Below are positions 44,942 through 62,169 of a stretch of DNA of 64,000 nucleotides, piece by piece; the stretch's first letter is position 1; every line of letters begins with the position of its first letter. The notes beneath the pieces are model-generated. The model was given only the letters and a program-made list of their open reading frames with translations. It made no database searches and was not told where the DNA came from. Source of the stretch: Pseudomonas triticicola (lineage in GTDB: Bacteria > Pseudomonadota > Gammaproteobacteria > Pseudomonadales > Pseudomonadaceae). The stretch spans positions 3,261,001 through 3,325,000 of the forward strand of contig NZ_JAHSTX010000001.1 of the NCBI RefSeq assembly GCF_019145375.1. Direction: 5' to 3'. Made by a program: the position numbers and the translations under genes.

Positions 44942-45838
44942 GTGTCGGAAAACCGCTGGGAAGGCATCGACGAGTTTGTTGCCGTCGCCGAATGCAATCA
45001 ATTCACCGCCGCTGCCGAGCGTCTGGGGGTTTCTTCCTCGCACATCAGTCGACAAATCGTACGGCTCGAAGAGCGTTTGCAGACGCGCCTGCTCTACCGC
45101 AGCACTCGGCGAGTTACGTTGACCGAAGCCGGGCAGACTTTCCTGCAACATTGCCAGCGCCTGCAGGACGGTCGCGAAGAAGCCCTGCGCGCGGTGGGCG
45201 ATCTGACCAGCGAACCGAAAGGCATGCTGCGCATGACCTGCGCGGTGGCCTATGGCGAACGCTTTATCGTGCCGCTGGTGACTCGCTTCATGGGGCTGTA
45301 CCCGCAGCTGCGTATCGATATCGAGCTGAGCAATCGCCAGCTGGATCTGGTGCATGAAGGGCTGGATCTGGCAATTCGCCTTGGCCGACTCCAGGATTCG
45401 CGCTTGGTCGCGACACGTCTGGCGCCACGAAGAATGTACCTGTGCGCGTCGCTTTCCTACCTGGAACGGTATGGGCGCCCACACAGTCTGTCGGAACTGA
45501 GTCGGCACAATTGCCTGATCGGCAGTTCCGATATCTGGCAACTGGAACAGAACGGGCGGGAATTTTCCCAGCGGGTGCAGGGCAACTGGCGTTGCAACAG
45601 TGGGCAGGCGGTGCTGGATGCGGCGCTTCAGGGTGTCGGGTTGTGTCAGTTGCCGGACTATTACGTGCTCGAGCATCTGCACAGCGGCGCGCTGATTTCC
45701 TTGCTCGAGGCGCATCAGCCGCCGAATACGGCGGTGTGGGCGCTGTATCCGCAGCAGCGGCATTTGTCGCCGAAAGTGCGCAAGTTGGTGGACTATTTGA
45801 AGGTGGGGCTGGCTGAAAGGCCGGAGTACAAGCTTTGA
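44942..45838 (+). CDS. gfnR: GfnR, LysR-type regulator of formaldehyde detoxification
   Basis: The 298-residue regulator has an N-terminal winged helix (EFVAVAECNQFTAAAERLGVSSSHISRQIVRLE) and a CrgA-like effector domain. Its divergent place next to adhC-fghA equals P. aeruginosa PA3630 (GfnR), which induces these genes. The start is GTG with a poor Shine-Dalgarno. Confidence 0.87.
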   Translation: MSENRWEGIDEFVAVAECNQFTAAAERLGVSSSHISRQIVRLEERLQTRLLYRSTRRVTLTEAGQTFLQHCQRLQDGREEALRAVGDLTSEPKGMLRMTCAVAYGERFIVPLVTRFMGLYPQLRIDIELSNRQLDLVHEGLDLAIRLGRLQDSRLVATRLAPRRMYLCASLSYLERYGRPHSLSELSRHNCLIGSSDIWQLEQNGREFSQRVQGNWRCNSGQAVLDAALQGVGLCQLPDYYVLEHLHSGALISLLEAHQPPNTAVWALYPQQRHLSPKVRKLVDYLKVGLAERPEYKL

Positions 45839-45863
45839 GTTATTGATTGCCCGTGCGACCGTT

Positions 45864-45945
45864 TTCGCGAGCAGGCTCGCTCCCACAATTGACCGAGTTC
45901 GACAGCTGAATGCATTGCCTCTGTGGGAGCGAGCCTGCTCGCGAA
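45864..45945. repeat. REPIN copy 7 (opposite arrangement)
   Basis: Units 45864-45887 and 45922-45945 in the same reversed order as copy 3; between the convergent gfnR and ispD. Confidence 0.92.
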
Positions 45946-45970
45946 GGCAATGCCCCAGCGACCCCAAACC

Positions 45971-46678
45971 TCAGCGGCGATTCGCCCACCGCTGGCGCAA
46001 CCACTCCAGATCTTCCGGCCGGGTCACCTTGAGGTTATCCGCGCGCCCTTCGATCAGACGTGGTGCCAGACCGGCCCATTCCATAGCAGAAGCTTCATCG
46101 GTAATCACGGCATCCGCAACCAGGCTGTCGGCCAACGCCCGATGCAACGCCCCGAGGCGGAACATCTGCGGTGTATACGCCTGCCAGATCACGCTGCGAT
46201 CCACGGTTTCAACCACACGTCCGTTGTTATCAACGCGTTTGAGCGTGTCGCGAGCAGGAACCGCCAACAGACCGCCGACCGGGTCATCCGCGAGTTCGGC
46301 AAGCAACTTGTCGAGATCATCGCGACTCAGATTCGGCCGGGCCGCATCGTGCACCAGCACCCAATCGTCATCGTCGGCACCTTGCGCATGCAGATGCAAC
46401 AAGGCATTGAGCACCGACGCGGAACGCTCCGCGCCGCCATCAACCCGCTGAATGCGCGGATCGTTGACGCATGCCAGATTCGGCCAATAGGGATCATCGA
46501 CAGCAAGACTGACCACCAGGCCCTTGAGGCTCGGGTGATCAAGGAAACAGCCGAGGCTGTGTTCGAGAATTGTGCGCCCGCCCAGTTGCAGATATTGCTT
46601 GGGACGGTCCGCGGCCATTCGGGCACCGACGCCCGCGGCAGGAATCACGGCCCAGAAGGCCGGCAGAGAATCGATCAT
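45971..46678 (-). CDS. ispD: IspD, 2-C-methyl-D-erythritol 4-phosphate cytidylyltransferase
   Basis: The 235-residue MEP-pathway enzyme has the nucleotide-binding AVIPAAGVGARMAADRPKQYLQLGGRTILEH, VLVHDAARPNLS and a C-terminal TRPEDLEWL. It overlaps ftsB by 4 bp. Confidence 0.97.
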   Translation of the reverse strand: MIDSLPAFWAVIPAAGVGARMAADRPKQYLQLGGRTILEHSLGCFLDHPSLKGLVVSLAVDDPYWPNLACVNDPRIQRVDGGAERSASVLNALLHLHAQGADDDDWVLVHDAARPNLSRDDLDKLLAELADDPVGGLLAVPARDTLKRVDNNGRVVETVDRSVIWQAYTPQMFRLGALHRALADSLVADAVITDEASAMEWAGLAPRLIEGRADNLKVTRPEDLEWLRQRWANRR

Positions 46679-46953
46679 TGGGCCAACTGGTAAAGGGTTT
46701 CGCCGTCCTTGACCATGCCCAGTTCGTGACGAGCCCGCTCTTCAACGGTCTCCATGCCTTTCTTCAACTCGCTGACTTCAGCGTCCATCACCCGGTTGCG
46801 CTCCAGCAGGCCTTCGTTCTCGGCATGTTGCTCGGCGATCTGCTGTTTCAGCTCGGCGACCTGCGCCAGACTGCCATTGCCCACCCACAGGCGGTACTGC
46901 AGACCGGCCAGCAGCAAGAGCAAAACAAGAAACAACCAGTAAGGACTGCGCAT
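46675..46953 (-). CDS. ftsB: FtsB, cell-division protein
   Basis: The 92-residue product starts MRSPYWLFLVLLLLLAGLQYRLW, a single membrane helix, followed by a coiled coil (VAELKQQIAEQHAENEGLLERNRVMDAEVSELK). FtsB joins FtsL and FtsQ at the divisome. Located between eno and ispD, as usual. Confidence 0.95.
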   Translation of the reverse strand: MRSPYWLFLVLLLLLAGLQYRLWVGNGSLAQVAELKQQIAEQHAENEGLLERNRVMDAEVSELKKGMETVEERARHELGMVKDGETLYQLAQ

Positions 46954-47122
46954 CGAATATCAGGTATCCAGTGAAAAAAGACAGCCACGCATAATGTTGC
47001 AGCATCTGATAGCACGAAGCCTGGAAAGATCCAGGCTTGTGCTTAAGGCATCAGATTAGTGGCAAATCCATCGCTGTCACGACTTTTCCGACACAATCCG
47101 GTGTCCTTTGATCAGGTTGCGC

Positions 47123-48550
<1,428 letters not shown>

Positions 48551-48568
48551 TTACCGGAGAATCGAGCG

Positions 48569-51071
<2,503 letters not shown>

Positions 51072-51324
51072 TTAAAGCGGAACGAGCCGCCGGGGAAAGC
51101 GAAGGAAGGCCGAAGCCCCCGATCACCTGCATTAATCACAGTGCACCTTTCGAAAAAACCGCCGCGTTGTGACAGACCGGCAGATGAAACACCGGTACGT
51201 TGCTCGCTACACATTTTTTGGAATCGCCCAGCAAAGACTGCTTGGTAATCGGCAACTCCTGCAATTCAGGCGAATCCACAGAAGTTGTATCAAGAAGGGA
51301 GCGTAGTCTACCGGAATGCTCCTT

Positions 51325-52653
51325 TCAGCTCAAACCTTGATCTTCGTCTGTTGGCTGCCAGTGCAATGTCCAGCCCTCGTCCATCTGACCAGCAAGACCC
51401 GACAGGTTCGCCACAGCGAGCAATTCTTCACCACGAAACAGCAGCGGCAATCTGCCACGCACGAAGGCCGGTACCGCGCGCTCGTTGAGCAGACGCTTGA
51501 GATCCCGGCTACCGCGCTCGGCCAGTTGCATGACCTCACCGCCCTGCCGATAGGCAATACGCAAAGGCCCGGATGGAGCTTGCCCGTGGAGCATGACGCG
51601 TCCGTTATCCGGCAAGCGTAGCGCTGAAGTCGGGGTCTGCCAGTCGGCACCGATCACTGGCGTACCCAACCAATTGCCGCTCAGCCACCAGACGCGACCG
51701 GCGCTGCGGTGCAGCTCTCCGTCGGCCAGACGCCAGATCGGAGAAGCGTCGGCGCCGGCATTGCACAGCGTTGTCCAACCCGACCAATGGTCAGCGTCTG
51801 GCAGCCGGGTCAATGGTTCGAGCCAGTAGCTGAGGGCATTTCGCTGGCGCGCGTCAGACAACGCCGTCAATGGTGTCAGCTCCAGCGATGGCACATCCAG
51901 CCAGGCGAATTCATGGGGCGTTTCGGCTTGTGCGAGATCAATCTGCGCCAGCTCATCGAGCAAGCCCTGCGCCTCACGCAGATGCGCAGCGGTGCGCGCC
52001 ATGCTCGCCTGCGCTTGCGGCCAACGCTCGGTCAGTACCGGCATGACTTGATGCCGCAGGTAGTTGCGCGAAAACTGCCGATCCTGGTTCGACGGGTCGT
52101 CGATCCAGCGCAACCGATGCGCCTGTGCATAACTTTCCAGCTCGGCGCGGCTGACATCCAGCAACGGTCGAACCAGCGTGCCCTGCCCCACTGGGCGCTG
52201 ATGCGGCATCGCGCCGAGCCCGCGGACACCGGCACCGCGCAACAGCCGAAACAGCAGCGTTTCCGCTTGGTCGTCGCGGTGCTGGCCAGTCAACAGCACG
52301 TCATTGCTCTGCGTCAGCGAACTGAACACCGCATAACGCGCATCCCGCGCCGCCCGCTCCAGGCTCGCCCCGCCCTTCACGGTGACCCGCTCTACTTGCA
52401 AAGGAATGTCCAGCGCATCGCAAATGGCCCGGCAGTGTTGCGGCCACGCATCGGCCGCAGCCTGAAGGCCGTGGTGGATGTGGATGGCGCTTAACGCAGG
52501 GAGGGATTCGGTGTTCGCCAGCGTGGCGAGAAGGTGCAGGAGGACGGTGGAATCGAGGCCGCCGGAGAAGGCGATGCGCCAGTGAGCGGCGTGGCGCCAG
52601 GGCTCAAGGTTCAGCAGAAGACGGGATGGCAAATCAATCGGGGACTGACTCAT
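51325..52653 (-). CDS. tilS: TilS, tRNA(Ile)-lysidine synthase
   Basis: The 442-residue N-type ATP pyrophosphatase has the P-loop FSGGLDST (29-36), TGQHRDDQAETLLFRLLRGAGVRGL and C-terminal TilS domains. It modifies C34 of the CAU-anticodon tRNA-Ile to lysidine so that it decodes AUA. It stands between accA and pyrG; 274 bp separate it from pyrG. Confidence 0.96.
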   Translation of the reverse strand: MSQSPIDLPSRLLLNLEPWRHAAHWRIAFSGGLDSTVLLHLLATLANTESLPALSAIHIHHGLQAAADAWPQHCRAICDALDIPLQVERVTVKGGASLERAARDARYAVFSSLTQSNDVLLTGQHRDDQAETLLFRLLRGAGVRGLGAMPHQRPVGQGTLVRPLLDVSRAELESYAQAHRLRWIDDPSNQDRQFSRNYLRHQVMPVLTERWPQAQASMARTAAHLREAQGLLDELAQIDLAQAETPHEFAWLDVPSLELTPLTALSDARQRNALSYWLEPLTRLPDADHWSGWTTLCNAGADASPIWRLADGELHRSAGRVWWLSGNWLGTPVIGADWQTPTSALRLPDNGRVMLHGQAPSGPLRIAYRQGGEVMQLAERGSRDLKRLLNERAVPAFVRGRLPLLFRGEELLAVANLSGLAGQMDEGWTLHWQPTDEDQGLS

Positions 52654-52677
52654 AGCTTTCTCTTTACCCCAAACAAA

Positions 52678-52767
52678 TGTGGGAGCGAGCCTGCTCGCGA
52701 AGACGGTTTAACATTCAACACATTCGTCGAGTGTTATACCGCTTTCGCGAGCAGGCTCGCTCCCACA
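52678..52767. repeat. REPIN copy 8
   Basis: Units 52678-52701 and 52744-52767, in the 132-bp gap between accA and tilS, two genes on the same strand. Confidence 0.93.
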
Positions 52768-52785
52768 GGGATAGCACGCGTCTGA

Positions 52786-53733
52786 TTAGAGACCGTAGCT
52801 CATCAGGCGATCATAACGGCGCTTGAGCAGCGCTTCGTTATCGAACTGCTTGAGCATCGCCAGTTGCGAGCTCAGCTCGGCGCGGATCGAAGCGGCGGCA
52901 GCAGCCGGGTCACGATGGGCGCCGCCCAGTGGCTCGCCGATCACCTTGTCGACGATACCCAGGCCTTTCAGACGCTCTGCGGTGATGCCCATTGCTTCAG
53001 CGGCATCCGGTGCTTTCTCGGCGGTTTTCCACAGGATCGACGCGCAACCTTCCGGCGAGATCACCGCGTAGGTCGAATATTGCAGCATGTTCAGTTGGTC
53101 GCAAACGCCGATGGCCAGTGCGCCGCCGGAACCACCCTCACCAATTACGGTGGCGATGATCGGGGTCTTCAACCGCGCCATCACACGCAGGTTCCAGGCA
53201 ATCGCTTCGCTCTGGTTGCGCTCTTCAGCGTCGATGCCAGGGTAGGCACCCGGGGTGTCGATGAAAGTCAGGATCGGCATCTTGAAGCGCTCGGCCATCT
53301 CCATCAGACGGCAGGCCTTGCGGTAGCCTTCCGGACGCGGCATGCCGAAGTTGCGGCGAACTTTCTCACGCACTTCACGGCCCTTCTGGTGGCCGATAAT
53401 CATCACCGGCTGGTCTTCCAGACGGGCGATACCGCCAACGATGGCAGCGTCGTCGGAGAAGTGACGGTCGCCGTGCAGTTCGTCGAACTCGGTGAAGATG
53501 TGCTCGATATAATCGAGGGTATACGGGCGTTTCGGGTGACGCGCCAGGCGTGCGATCTGCCAGCTGGTCAGCTTGCCGAAGATGTCTTCGGTCAGCGTCC
53601 TGCTCTTGTCCTGCAGGCGGGAGATCTCATCGCCGATATTCAGCGAATTGTCATTACCGACCAAGCGCAACTCTTCGATCTTGGCTTGCAGGTCGGCGAT
53701 CGGCTGTTCGAAATCTAGAAAATTCGGGTTCAT
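52786..53733 (-). CDS. accA: AccA, acetyl-CoA carboxylase carboxyltransferase alpha subunit
   Basis: The 315-residue subunit shows [18 protein letters not shown] at the N-terminus and the carboxyltransferase core [22 protein letters not shown] helices, [24 protein letters not shown] and [15 protein letters not shown]. It makes malonyl-CoA with AccD. It is 139 bp downstream of dnaE on the same strand. Confidence 0.97.
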   Translation of the reverse strand: MNPNFLDFEQPIADLQAKIEELRLVGNDNSLNIGDEISRLQDKSRTLTEDIFGKLTSWQIARLARHPKRPYTLDYIEHIFTEFDELHGDRHFSDDAAIVGGIARLEDQPVMIIGHQKGREVREKVRRNFGMPRPEGYRKACRLMEMAERFKMPILTFIDTPGAYPGIDAEERNQSEAIAWNLRVMARLKTPIIATVIGEGGSGGALAIGVCDQLNMLQYSTYAVISPEGCASILWKTAEKAPDAAEAMGITAERLKGLGIVDKVIGEPLGGAHRDPAAAAASIRAELSSQLAMLKQFDNEALLKRRYDRLMSYGL

Positions 53734-53872
53734 AGGCGTCCGTCTTGGGTCGTGTCCAAAGTGAGCTTGGGCCGGCCGGTTGTCTATTCGCGCCCTACCT
53801 TAAGGGAGAGGCGCGCTGAGGTCGAGATTAAAAATTCTGGTTGAGGGCAAGCGCAATGATGGCACTTGCCGG

Positions 53873-57394
<3,522 letters not shown>

Positions 57395-57423
57395 AGTGAT
57401 CCTGTCCAGTTACATAGAGACAA

Positions 57424-57449
57424 CGAGGCCCGGATTGTACCGGGCCTCG
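57424..57449. other. GC-rich hairpin between rnhB and dnaE
   Basis: GAGGCCCGG and CCGGGCCTC form a perfect 9-bp stem around ATTGTA, 30 bp before the dnaE ATG and 22 bp after rnhB. On the minus strand no good T-run follows, so it may be a weak or Rho-assisted terminator, or a stability element. Confidence 0.6.
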
Positions 57450-57470
57450 AATAAAACATCAGCCTTGCGC

Positions 57471-58112
57471 CTAAACCTGCGTCAGGCTTTCCCGCGCCTC
57501 GTAAGCCAGGCGTACCGGGGCAAACGAGCGGCGGTGAATCGGCGTCGGGCCGAGCCGCGCCAGTGCTTCCAGATGAACGGGCGTCGGGTAGCCTTTGTGG
57601 CCGCCGATGCCGTAGCCCGGGTAGATCAATTCGAATGCCGCCATCTCGCGGTCACGACTGACCTTGGCCAGAATCGACGCCGCCGCGATCGCCGGCACCT
57701 TGCCGTCGCCCTGAATCACCGCTTCGGCACGCATCGGCAGATGCGGGCAGCGGTTACCGTCGATCATCGCCAGCTTTGGCTGAATGTGCAGACCGGCAAC
57801 CGCGCGCTGCATGGCCAGCATGGTTGCGTGGAGGATATTCAGATCGTCGATTTCTTCGACTTCGGCGCGGGCGATGCACCAGCTCAGGGCCTTTTCGCAG
57901 ATCTCGTCGTAGAGCTTTTCGCGCTTGGCTTCGGTGAGTTTTTTCGAATCGTCGAGGCCGAGGATCGGCCGGTTTGGATCGAGAATCACCGCCGCCGTCA
58001 CCACCGCACCGCACAACGGGCCACGACCGACTTCATCGACACCGGCGACCAGTTCTTCGACTTCGGCGACCAGTGTGAAATCCAGGCCCATCTGCATGCT
58101 TGTCTTGCTCAT
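57471..58112 (-). CDS. rnhB: RnhB, ribonuclease HII
   Basis: The 213-residue product has the type 2 RNase H motif [22 protein letters not shown] (catalytic Asp-Glu), [21 protein letters not shown] and [13 protein letters not shown]. It removes ribonucleotides from RNA-DNA hybrids. The ATG at 58112 overlaps the lpxB stop (ATGA); an internal start eight codons later is also possible. Confidence 0.95.
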   Translation of the reverse strand: MSKTSMQMGLDFTLVAEVEELVAGVDEVGRGPLCGAVVTAAVILDPNRPILGLDDSKKLTEAKREKLYDEICEKALSWCIARAEVEEIDDLNILHATMLAMQRAVAGLHIQPKLAMIDGNRCPHLPMRAEAVIQGDGKVPAIAAASILAKVSRDREMAAFELIYPGYGIGGHKGYPTPVHLEALARLGPTPIHRRSFAPVRLAYEARESLTQV

Positions 58113-59239
58113 TGTGGTTTGCCGATCAGGTCAAGGACGGCTTGCGCCGCCTGATTGGAGGCATCGCGCCGCAGCGTGCGGTGGATCTCGTCGAAGCCAC
58201 GGGTCTGTTCATCACCGCCATCGATCAATGGCGACAGCGTCTGCGCCAAGGCCTCGACAGTCGCATCATCCTGCAACAGCTCCGGCACCAGCAAGCGCTG
58301 AGCGAGCAAGTTGGGCAGAGACACGTATGGGCTTTTGACCATGCGTTTGAGAATCCAGAACGTCAGCGGCGCCAACCGATAGGCCACCACCATCGGCCGC
58401 TTGTACAGCAGCGCTTCAAGGGTAGCAGTGCCGGAGGCGATCAACACCGCGTTGCACGCGGCCAGGGCCAGATGGGATTTACCGTCGAGCAATGCCACCG
58501 GCAAATCCCGGCCAGCGAGCAAAGCCTCGAGCTGCACCCGGCGTTCCGGGTTTGCACAAGGAATGACAAAGCGCACGCCCGGACGCATGGCGCGCAGACG
58601 TTCGGCAGTGTCGAGGAACAGCGCGCCGAGGCGACTGACTTCACCGCCACGGCTGCCCGGCATCAGCGCCACCAGCGGACCGTCGGGCAAACCCAGCTCG
58701 GCACGTGCAGCGGCGCGGTCGGCCTCAAGCGGAATGGTATCGGCCAAGGTATGGCCGACGAAACGCACCGGCACGCCTTTCTCTTCGTAGAATTTCGCTT
58801 CGAACGGCAACAGGGTGAGCATTAGATCGCAGCCTTCGCGGATCTTCAGCACCCGTTTCTGCCGCCATGCCCACACCGACGGGCTGACGTAATGCACGGT
58901 CTTGATCCCGGCCTGACGCAGCTTGAGTTCGATATTGAGGTTGAAATCCGGCGCATCGATGCCGATGAACACGTCTGGCTTTGCGGCAATCAGTGTGGCA
59001 ATCAGCTCTTTGCGGCGCTTGAGCAATTCACGCAGCCGCCCGAGGACTTCGACCAGGCCCATGACCGACAGGCGCTCCATGGGGAAGTACGAGGTCAGGC
59101 CTTCGGCCTGCATCAGCGGACCGCCGACACCGATGAACTCGACTGCCGGGTGCTGAGCCTTGAGCGCACGCATGAGGCCGGCGCCGAGAATGTCACCGGA
59201 AGCCTCACCCGCCACCAGCGCAATACGCAGACTGGCCAT
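58109..59239 (-). CDS. lpxB: LpxB, lipid-A-disaccharide synthase
   Basis: The 376-residue GT19 enzyme starts [23 protein letters not shown] and has [17 protein letters not shown] and [16 protein letters not shown] motifs, with [13 protein letters not shown] in the C-terminal half. It joins UDP-diacylglucosamine to lipid X. It overlaps rnhB by 4 bp and follows lpxA by 2 bp. Confidence 0.97.
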   Translation of the reverse strand: MASLRIALVAGEASGDILGAGLMRALKAQHPAVEFIGVGGPLMQAEGLTSYFPMERLSVMGLVEVLGRLRELLKRRKELIATLIAAKPDVFIGIDAPDFNLNIELKLRQAGIKTVHYVSPSVWAWRQKRVLKIREGCDLMLTLLPFEAKFYEEKGVPVRFVGHTLADTIPLEADRAAARAELGLPDGPLVALMPGSRGGEVSRLGALFLDTAERLRAMRPGVRFVIPCANPERRVQLEALLAGRDLPVALLDGKSHLALAACNAVLIASGTATLEALLYKRPMVVAYRLAPLTFWILKRMVKSPYVSLPNLLAQRLLVPELLQDDATVEALAQTLSPLIDGGDEQTRGFDEIHRTLRRDASNQAAQAVLDLIGKPQ

Positions 59240-59241
59240 GA

Positions 59242-60018
59242 TCAGCGGGTGATGCCGCGAGTCGACGCCTGGATCGAATCGCGGAACACGGCGACTTCAG
59301 GGAACTGTGCAGACGGCTCTGCCAGTTCGGCCAGCGCCTGTTCGACCGTCAGGCCCTGGCGGTAGACGGTCTTGTAAGCGCGGCGCAGCGCATGAATGGC
59401 GTCTTCGCTGAAACCGCGACGGCGCATGCCTTCGAAGTTCATGCTGCGCGCTTCGGCAGGGTTGCCGAATACGGTGACGAACGCCGGAACGTCCTTGCCG
59501 ATCGCCGTGCCCATGCCGGAAAAGCTGTGGGCGCCGATGTGGCAGTACTGATGCACCAGGGTGAAACCGGAGAGGATCGCCCAGTCGTCAACGTGTACAT
59601 GCCCGGCCAACGCAGTGTTGTTGACCAGAATGCAGTGGTTGCCGATGACGCTGTCATGGCCGATGTGGGCATAGGCCATGATCAGGTTGTGATCACCCAG
59701 GGTGGTTTCCGAACGGTCCTGCACGGTGCCACGGTGAATGGTCACGCCTTCACGGATGACGTTGTGGTCGCCGATCACCAGGCGGGTTTCCTCGCCTTTG
59801 TACTTCAGATCCGGGGTGTCTTCGCCTACCGAAGAAAACTGGTAGATGCGATTGTGCTTACCAATGCGGGTCGGCCCCTTGAGGATCACGTGTGGCCCGA
59901 TCACGGTACCCTCGCCGATTTCCACACCTGCGCCGATGATCGACCACGGGCCGACCTCGACGCCGTCAGCCAGAACGGCGGACGGATCGATGATTGCGCG
60001 AGGGTCAATCAAACTCAT
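59242..60018 (-). CDS. lpxA: LpxA, acyl-ACP-UDP-N-acetylglucosamine O-acyltransferase
   Basis: The 258-residue enzyme is a left-handed beta-helix of hexapeptide repeats ([20 protein letters not shown]...), with the catalytic His region EGVTIHRGT and a C-terminal helical domain. First step of lipid A synthesis. Start at [12 protein letters not shown]; the upstream extension lies inside fabZ. Overlaps fabZ by 4 bp (ATGA). Confidence 0.97.
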   Translation of the reverse strand: MSLIDPRAIIDPSAVLADGVEVGPWSIIGAGVEIGEGTVIGPHVILKGPTRIGKHNRIYQFSSVGEDTPDLKYKGEETRLVIGDHNVIREGVTIHRGTVQDRSETTLGDHNLIMAYAHIGHDSVIGNHCILVNNTALAGHVHVDDWAILSGFTLVHQYCHIGAHSFSGMGTAIGKDVPAFVTVFGNPAEARSMNFEGMRRRGFSEDAIHALRRAYKTVYRQGLTVEQALAELAEPSAQFPEVAVFRDSIQASTRGITR

Positions 60019-60455
60019 ACTTTCTGTTCCGCGCAGATGATTTCTGCCGAGCAGACCGGCTTGCCGTCCACCGAAGCCTGGCACTCGAACTTCCAGATCT
60101 TGCGCTTGCAGCTGATGAAGGTCGCTTCAAGGATCAACTGATCGCCCGGCTTGACTGGCTGGCGGAAGCGCAGCTTGTCGGAACCGACGAAGTAATACAG
60201 GGTGCCGTCGGCCGGTTTGACGTCGAGCATCTTGAAACCGAGGATCCCGGCAGCCTGAGCCATCGCTTCGATGATCAGCACGCCCGGCATGATTGGATGC
60301 GCAGGGAAGTGACCGTTGAAGAACGGCTCATTGATGCTGACATTCTTGTAGGCGCGAATTCGCTTGCCTTCAGTGTCCAGTTCCACCACCCGGTCCACCA
60401 GCAGGAACGGGTAACGGTGAGGCAGGTATTCGCGAATCTCGTTGATGTCCATCAT
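60015..60455 (-). CDS. fabZ: FabZ, 3-hydroxyacyl-ACP dehydratase
   Basis: The 146-residue hot-dog-fold enzyme has catalytic H49 ([12 protein letters not shown]) and E63 ([10 protein letters not shown]). It dehydrates hydroxyacyl-ACP in fatty acid synthesis and competes with LpxA for hydroxyacyl-ACP, which fits their coupling in one operon. Confidence 0.97.
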   Translation of the reverse strand: MMDINEIREYLPHRYPFLLVDRVVELDTEGKRIRAYKNVSINEPFFNGHFPAHPIMPGVLIIEAMAQAAGILGFKMLDVKPADGTLYYFVGSDKLRFRQPVKPGDQLILEATFISCKRKIWKFECQASVDGKPVCSAEIICAEQKV

Positions 60456-60561
60456 TTCAGGGGAAAGCCTATGTAAAGATTGGGAGCGCGACTGACGCGC
60501 ACTCCTCTAGCAAATCAAGGAGGCAGTCCAGAGGCTGTGCACACTTGATATGGAAATGGTA

Positions 60562-61617
60562 TCAGCCATCAGATGAAGCATTGCCGTCAGGGGTCACTTC
60601 CCCAACGCGCTTTTCCAGCTGTTTCAACCGTCGCGCGATGTCATCGAGCTGACGGATGCGGGCCGCGCTTTTGCGCCATTCGGCCGCCGGTTGCATGGCT
60701 GTGCCGGAAGAATAGGCGCCCGGCTCGGTAATCGAGTGGGTCACCATGGTCATCCCGGTCAGGAAAACGTTGTCGCAGATATCAATGTGGCCGACCAGAC
60801 CAACACCACCGGCCAGCATGCAGTGCTTGCCGATTTTGGTGCTGCCAGAGATGCCAACGCACGCGGCCATGGCGGTGTGATCACCGACCTGGACGTTGTG
60901 CGCGATCTGAATCTGGTTGTCGAGCTTCACGCCATTGCCAATCACGGTATCGGCCAGAGCGCCGCGGTCGATGGCGGTGTTCACGCCGATCTCGACATCG
61001 TCGCCGATGGTCACGCCACCGATCTGGGCGATTTTCTGCCAGACACCTTTCTCGTTGGCGAAGCCGAAGCCCTCACCGCCGATCACTGCGCCGGACTGAA
61101 TAACCACACGCTTGCCGATGCGCACGTCGTGATACAGCGTGACGCGCGGAGCCAGCCAGCCGCCTTCACCGATTTCGCTGCGCGCGCCGACTACGCAATG
61201 CGCGCCCAACGTGACCTGTGCAGCGATTCGCGCTCCGGCTTCGATCACCACGAACGGGCCGATGCTGGCACTCGGGTCAACCACCGCATCCGCCGCGATC
61301 ACCGCTGTCGGGTGAATCCCGCCAGCCGCTTTTGGCTTTGGATCGAACAGATGCGAAATGCGTGCATAGGCCAGGTAAGGATCAGGCACCACCAGGGCAT
61401 TACCGGCAAAACCCTCGGCGTCGGCTTCCTTGAGCAGCAGTGCCGCTGCCTGGGAACCGGCCAGGTATTTGCGGTATTGGGGATTTGCCAGAAAGCTCAA
61501 CTGAGCTGGGCCAGCCTCTTGCAAAGTGGCTAGCCCAGTAATTTGCCTCTCGGGGTCGCCACGCAGGGTGGCGCCGAGGTGCTCGGCCAACTGGCCGAGC
61601 CTGATAGTCACGGTCAT
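60562..61617 (-). CDS. lpxD: LpxD, UDP-3-O-(3-hydroxyacyl)glucosamine N-acyltransferase
   Basis: The 351-residue product has an N-terminal uridine-binding domain ([26 protein letters not shown]), hexapeptide repeats from about residue 100 and a C-terminal helix with the catalytic-region [25 protein letters not shown]. Third step of lipid A synthesis. Separated from fabZ by 106 bp and from skp by 3 bp. Confidence 0.97.
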   Translation of the reverse strand: MTVTIRLGQLAEHLGATLRGDPERQITGLATLQEAGPAQLSFLANPQYRKYLAGSQAAALLLKEADAEGFAGNALVVPDPYLAYARISHLFDPKPKAAGGIHPTAVIAADAVVDPSASIGPFVVIEAGARIAAQVTLGAHCVVGARSEIGEGGWLAPRVTLYHDVRIGKRVVIQSGAVIGGEGFGFANEKGVWQKIAQIGGVTIGDDVEIGVNTAIDRGALADTVIGNGVKLDNQIQIAHNVQVGDHTAMAACVGISGSTKIGKHCMLAGGVGLVGHIDICDNVFLTGMTMVTHSITEPGAYSSGTAMQPAAEWRKSAARIRQLDDIARRLKQLEKRVGEVTPDGNASSDG

Positions 61618-61620
61618 GGG

Positions 61621-62124
61621 TTACTTCAGCTGATTCATGCGCTCGATAACCTGGCGCGTGATGTCGTACTGAGGTTTGACATCGATGACTGCGCCACGCT
61701 CGAACACCAGGTCAAAACCACCCTTCTTGATGACTTCTTCCACAGCGCTGTCCAGCTTCGGCTTCAGCTGCTTGAGCATTTCGCGGTCAGCAACGGCTTT
61801 GGCTTCGTTCAGCTCCTTGGACTGGAACTGGAAGTCGCGGGCCTTTTGCTTGAATTCCAGCTCCAGACGCTCACGCTCGCCCTGCTGCATTTTGTCGCCA
61901 CCGGCCATCAGACGGTCCTGAATGCCTTTGGCGCTGCTTTCCAGGGTTTTCAGCTTGGTCAGTTGCGGACCGAACTTCTTCTCGGCATCCACGGCATACT
62001 TCTTCGCCGCGTCGGATTCCAGCAGTGCCATCTGATAGTTCAGCACGGCAATTTTCATGTCGGCGAACGCCGGGCCTGCCACCAGTACGGAGGCCAGGAG
62101 AACCAATTGAGTCAACTTACGCAC
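61621..62124 (-). CDS. skp: Skp/OmpH periplasmic chaperone
   Basis: The 167-residue product has a signal peptide (MRKLTQLVLLASVLVAGPAFA) followed by the mature sequence DMKIAVLNYQMALLESDAAKKYA and long Lys/Glu/Gln-rich coiled-coil tentacles. Skp holds unfolded outer-membrane proteins on the way to BamA, its upstream neighbour here. Confidence 0.95.
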   Translation of the reverse strand: MRKLTQLVLLASVLVAGPAFADMKIAVLNYQMALLESDAAKKYAVDAEKKFGPQLTKLKTLESSAKGIQDRLMAGGDKMQQGERERLELEFKQKARDFQFQSKELNEAKAVADREMLKQLKPKLDSAVEEVIKKGGFDLVFERGAVIDVKPQYDITRQVIERMNQLK

Positions 62125-62169
62125 GATGCACTCCTACAAAATCCATTGTCGTTATCTTGGGTCAGACGC